A stretch of DNA of 16,979 bases from contig CAZXQZ010000095.1 in the NCBI GenBank assembly GCA_964642445.1, positions 1 to 16,979 on the forward strand, in the 5' to 3' direction. The stretch's first letter is position 1, and each line of letters opens with the position of its first letter. Below are positions 14,401 to 16,979 of this stretch, piece after piece. Source of the DNA: SSC4 sp964642445 (GTDB lineage: Bacteria > Chloroflexota > Anaerolineae > SSC4 > Amarolineaceae). The notes beneath the pieces were generated by a model. That model had not been told where the DNA came from and ran no database searches. It worked only from the letters and a program-made list of their open reading frames with translations. The position numbers and the translations under genes were made by a program.

Positions 14401-16979
14401 AATGCCGCGTGCTCATGGAGGTTGAGCGCGATGGGCGGATCGCGGTTGTGCGCCCGTTCCAGCTGAAGAGCGGCCAGCAACGCGTGGAACTGCCGGTGAT
14501 GGAGGATGATCGCGGCGGCTTCTCGGTGCATTTCGTGTGCGTGGAGCGCGGTCGCCAGCATGTGGAGGTGCAGCGCATCGAAGTGCCTTGGACCAACAAG
14601 CAGCTGAAGGTGGATTGGATGAGCTTCCGCGACAAGCTGCTGCCCGGCGCGAAGGAGGAATGGCGCCTGAAGATCACCGGGCCGAAGAAGGAGCAGGTGG
14701 CGGCGCAGGTGCTGGCCACGATGTACGACGCCTCGCTCGACCGCTTCGCGATGCCGGAGTGGTGGATGAATGTGTGGGGCTCCCATCAGGACCGGATGGC
14801 ATGGAGCCGCGCGTTGCCTTTTGGCGCCGCGGGGTCGAGGCAGATGGTGAGGGCGTATGGTGGGGTGGCGGATAGCACGAGGCGCTATCCGCATCTGGTC
14901 ACTGATCTCTACCTCGTGGGCTGGGGCAGCTATCGCGGCGCGGGAATCATGGGCAATGTGGCACGCGGCGACGGCGAGCGCGAGTTGCAGGCCCTGCCTG
15001 GCGTCGCTATGGCTGCGCGGAAGCAGGAGGAGGGCATCTTCGGCTTCGCGGAGGATGCGGAGTCGGGGGTTGCGCTGGAGGAGGTCGTGCTGTATGACAA
15101 GGAGCGTCAAGGGCCTCCATCCGCATCATCCTCACCCACCCCTCTCCGCGCCGATTTCCGCGAGACGGCCTTCTTCCTCCCCGACCTGCTCACCGACCGC
15201 GACGGCAGCGTGGTGCTGCGCTTCACCATGCCCGATGCGGTCACGCGCTGGAACCTCATGGGCCTGGCGCACACCACCGACCTGAAGACCGCGCAGTTCG
15301 CGCGCAGCACCGTCACGCAGAAGCCCTTGATGGTGGTGCCCAATCTGCCGCGCTTCCTGCGCCAGGGCGACCGCATCACGCTCACCGCCAAGGTGAATGT
15401 GGTCGAAGGCGGCACGCTCAACGGCCGCGCGCGCCTCGAGCTCTTCGATCCCACAACGAACAGGTCCGTGAGTGATCTCTTCAATTTGAAGAAGTCAGAG
15501 CGCGCATTCACCGCATCGCCCGGCAGCAGCGCGGTGGTCTCGTGGAGCATCGCCGTACCGGAGGAGATGGATGTGGTCGCCGTGCGCATCACCGCGACGT
15601 CGGGAACGCTCAGCGACGGCGAAGAGCGACCGCTGCCCATCCTCACCGATCGCGTGCTCGTCACCGAGAGCCTGCCCATCGCCGTGACGAAGGCGGGCAC
15701 CAAGACCTTCGAGCTGAAGAGCCTGTTGAATGCGCAGTCTTCGACGTTGCGCCACCAAAGCCTGAAGCTGGAGTATACGCCCAACCCCGCGTGGTACGCT
15801 GTGCAGGCCCTGCCCTACCTCATGGAGTTCCCGCACGAATGCGCGGAGCAGGTCTTCAGCCGCTACTACGCCAACCACCTCGCCACGCACATCGTGAAAC
15901 AGCGACCGCAGGTGAAAAGGGTGTTCGACGCGTGGAGCAAGGGCGCAGCGGGCAATGAGCAGGCCTTCCTGAGCAACCTCGAGAAGAACCCGGAGCTCAA
16001 GGGCATCGTGCTAGAGGAGACGCCGTGGCTCCTCAACGCCAGGGATGAAGGCGAGCGGAAGCGGCGGATCGCGCTCTACTTCGACCTGCACCGCATGGCC
16101 AACGAGGAAGCCGCATCGCTGAAGAAGCTCGGCGAGATGCAGCTGCCGCAGGGCGGCTGGGGCTGGTGGAGCGGCATGCAGCCCTCGCGGTACATCACGC
16201 AGCACATCGTGGCGGGCTTCGGGCATCTGCAGCAGCTGGGGGCGTTGGACCTCGACCCGGACACCGACGCCCACCGCATGATCAAGCGCGCCATCGACTG
16301 GCTCGATCAGGAAGTGGAGCTCGAGCACAAGCACCGCCTGCGCGGCACCAAGGCCGATAGCCTGCCCGATCCATCGGCTGAGGACATCCACTACCTCTAC
16401 GCGCGCAGCAGTTTCCCGCAGCATGCGCTGGAGCGCGGGAAGGGCAGCGCGGCCGAGTTCATGCTGGAGCGCGCGCACCGCAACTGGCTGCGCTACGGGT
16501 TGCAGGAGCAGGCCATGATCGCGATCATCCTGCACCGCCTGGTCGATGAGGAGGACTCGCAGCAGATCACCACTTCACTTGCGCAGCGCGCCACCATCAG
16601 TGAGGAGCTCGGCATGCACTGGAAGGACTTCCGCGCGGGCTACCGCTGGAACGAGTTCCCCACGGAGATGCACGCGCTGATGATCGAGGCTTTTGAGCTG
16701 GTCGCGCGCGACAGGCAGAAGGTGAGCGCCCTGCGGCAATACCTGTTGAAGCTGAAGCAGACCACCGACTGGAAGACCACCAAGGCCACGGCCGATGCCT
16801 GCTACGCGCTGCTGCTCATCGGCGATGACTGGCTGGAGCCGAAGTCGCCGCCCGTGATCGTGGTGGGCAACGAAGCGGTGAAGCCCGCGAAGAGCGAAGC
16901 GGGCACCGGCTACTTCGAGCGCACCTGGCAAGGCGGGGACGTGAAGCCGGCTATGGGCCGCGTGACCGTGACCACCGCG
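11406..16979 (+). CDS. Alpha-2-macroglobulin family lipoprotein with thioester motif, 3'-truncated
   Basis: Open for 1858 codons and running off the window; relatives are about 1900-2000 aa, so little is missing. The N-terminus is a lipoprotein signal with lipobox L21-G-A-C24. The following RTRK lacks the acidic run of the Bacteroidota surface-export signal, suggesting a periplasm-facing lipoprotein. An alpha-helical region (about 30-400) is followed by beta-rich macroglobulin domains, with the MG2-type start TFLFTDRAIYRPGQ at 595-608. A Ser/Pro-rich, probably bait, segment (about 1232-1247) precedes the central A2M domain (from about 1248, ADFRETAFFLPDL). The thioester box is C1479-A-E-Q1482, with the toroid motif QGGWGWW at 1582-1588. 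Such proteins are thought to trap attacking proteases: bait cleavage exposes the Cys-Gln thioester, which bonds covalently to the protease. No penicillin-binding protein 1C gene, a common enterobacterial neighbour, is in view. Confidence 0.93.
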   Translation, partial: MTIPIPRSLPVLLLMLLLALLGACRTRKPVAGLPPDPRWTVIDSLAGIGQYATALERTDALLQEARSANDWRAEFKAWTRRAVFQELTGVDQDSIIDPMDRRAAEAGMPLAQLLRSTLMDRWWQRYERERWRIMERTGLDGSFDAADPETWTQDRYMERIIREARASLEPFSELRGIPVGELGDLLVGDSAARYLRPTLYDVLAHRALRIFSNTETRLAEPSWRFTLNDPRDFDLFEPFLFRPLEHRDSTAWEFQSMRIHQRLERVHINADKLDAYVDAVLQRLAYVRERSVLPNKDSLYLGALELLRTRLPEDACEAEVMVAIARWHEEQASKYDRLRGDDWKWERRTAIELCKAAIAKWPNTFGARNASALISRMQQPSLSIASEQAVPPGLDFLALVKYRNSTKTWLRIVSDPERGENDGRYEPDRHSWLLKQKAIREWSIELPDDGDFNEHAVEVAIDALPMGRYAVIIANAASFQLAKDEISWCEVKVTELSLVHRDDGSAHELLVLNRTTGKPIEGAAVRALIASWESGQQRTKEIGSAMTAEDGSARFNQGQQRGQISFQVSHGDDRITSGGHYTYERHREEPDSIRTFLFTDRAIYRPGQEIRFKGIVTVKRGKRTEVLPDYETEVWLSDANGEEVDTLTVTTDRFGAFHGRFTIPLGRLTGYWSLGAEDGDKGIRVEEYKRPTFEVVFDPVSDTPKLGEVATVTGVAKSYAGAPLDGATVKYTVSRNAMMPWWCGWRWGGLPWGRSTEIASGEATCDAQGRFTVKFTAEADRAFPRQSDPSFNYVVSASVTDITGETHDAGTSLVVGYRSIDLELGITRAIDRSNADSALIRVVNLNGQEQPTPFSLRVTKLTMPAGGVKRERAWDRPDRFVMVKEEFARRFPHDQHANERDPETWARGTEVMRGDSVKAKGRRTLLRGIRDWEVGTYLIEMEALDPSGQLVRASEVFTLFDPEIQNTGFENEAFQVQVLKERCEPGEKAVLLLSTALPECRVLMEVERDGRIAVVRPFQLKSGQQRVELPVMEDDRGGFSVHFVCVERGRQHVEVQRIEVPWTNKQLKVDWMSFRDKLLPGAKEEWRLKITGPKKEQVAAQVLATMYDASLDRFAMPEWWMNVWGSHQDRMAWSRALPFGAAGSRQMVRAYGGVADSTRRYPHLVTDLYLVGWGSYRGAGIMGNVARGDGERELQALPGVAMAARKQEEGIFGFAEDAESGVALEEVVLYDKERQGPPSASSSPTPLRADFRETAFFLPDLLTDRDGSVVLRFTMPDAVTRWNLMGLAHTTDLKTAQFARSTVTQKPLMVVPNLPRFLRQGDRITLTAKVNVVEGGTLNGRARLELFDPTTNRSVSDLFNLKKSERAFTASPGSSAVVSWSIAVPEEMDVVAVRITATSGTLSDGEERPLPILTDRVLVTESLPIAVTKAGTKTFELKSLLNAQSSTLRHQSLKLEYTPNPAWYAVQALPYLMEFPHECAEQVFSRYYANHLATHIVKQRPQVKRVFDAWSKGAAGNEQAFLSNLEKNPELKGIVLEETPWLLNARDEGERKRRIALYFDLHRMANEEAASLKKLGEMQLPQGGWGWWSGMQPSRYITQHIVAGFGHLQQLGALDLDPDTDAHRMIKRAIDWLDQEVELEHKHRLRGTKADSLPDPSAEDIHYLYARSSFPQHALERGKGSAAEFMLERAHRNWLRYGLQEQAMIAIILHRLVDEEDSQQITTSLAQRATISEELGMHWKDFRAGYRWNEFPTEMHALMIEAFELVARDRQKVSALRQYLLKLKQTTDWKTTKATADACYALLLIGDDWLEPKSPPVIVVGNEAVKPAKSEAGTGYFERTWQGGDVKPAMGRVTVTTA
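14868..14892. repeat. Perfect 9-bp inverted repeat inside the alpha-2-macroglobulin gene
   Basis: GCGGATAGC (14868-14876) and GCTATCCGC (14884-14892) are exact reverse complements around a 7-nt spacer. It lies in coding sequence for residues about 1155-1163, some 80 codons before the probable bait segment. It can form a stable RNA or DNA hairpin. It could be chance, a remnant of a small inserted element, or a recombination point. Confidence 0.5.

Noticed and set aside
15110..15146. Possible frameshift or inserted intergenic repeat in the alpha-2-macroglobulin gene, because the DNA looks non-coding
   Set aside because: I followed the frame across it: it stays open and joins the macroglobulin domains to the A2M domain without a break, so it is better explained as a bait segment.
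1..16979. tRNA, rRNA, CRISPR array, insertion sequence, phage or toxin-antitoxin genes
   Set aside because: I saw no cloverleaf-like segments, no regularly spaced repeats, no transposase or integrase motifs and no small paired toxin-antitoxin frames by reading. A covariance-model search could still find a small RNA I missed.

Overview
This window reads as high-GC chromosomal DNA from a member of the Bacteroidota, most likely a high-GC environmental Flavobacteriales lineage. That placement is an inference. It rests on family types (Bacteroidota-style RseP, Sua5, AsmA and alpha-2-macroglobulin lipoprotein), the general lack of Shine-Dalgarno sequences, and A/T-rich boxes resembling the Bacteroidota -7 promoter element (TAnnTTTG). 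It looks like a core/housekeeping and cell-envelope region. I saw no rRNA, tRNA, CRISPR array, transposase or phage gene.

Layout. Positions 1-718 (+) hold the 3' part of a GH3-family acyl-adenylate/amido synthetase. It converges, with one base between stop codons, on a minus-strand pair: a GT-C membrane glycosyltransferase (2558-1161) followed by a Tat-type Rieske protein (1139-720). Divergent from the glycosyltransferase is sua5 (2608-3555, tRNA t6A synthesis), followed by a small ArsC/Spx-fold protein without the catalytic cysteine (3678-4064). Then come dxr (4141-5301, MEP isoprenoid pathway) and rseP (5306-6643, site-2 protease), only 4 bp apart. A stand-alone response-regulator receiver protein (6749-7108) and a FAD-dependent DAO-type oxidoreductase (from 7214) follow.

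A run of exactly 100 N (8137-8236) is a scaffold gap. It removes the 3' ends of two convergent genes: the oxidoreductase on the left and a large AsmA-family protein on the right (minus strand, 11196-8237). Open frames that appear to cross the gap are artefacts. A 209-bp divergent intergenic region then leads to the largest gene, an alpha-2-macroglobulin-family lipoprotein (11406 to beyond the window end). It is open for 1858 codons and has an intact C-A-E-Q thioester motif.

How the genes fit together. Several products act at the cell envelope: the lipid-linked glycosyltransferase, Dxr (precursor of undecaprenyl phosphate and quinones), RseP, AsmA (inter-membrane lipid transport or outer-membrane assembly) and the periplasmic alpha-2-macroglobulin (protease trap). 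The others are tRNA modification, redox and signalling genes. I found no convincing new multi-gene system. The best leads are the cysteine-less ArsC-like protein, a 12-bp promoter-like word shared by two start regions (2559-2570 and 11208-11219), a 12-bp palindrome across the dxr start codon, and a perfect 9-bp inverted repeat inside the alpha-2-macroglobulin gene next to its probable bait region.
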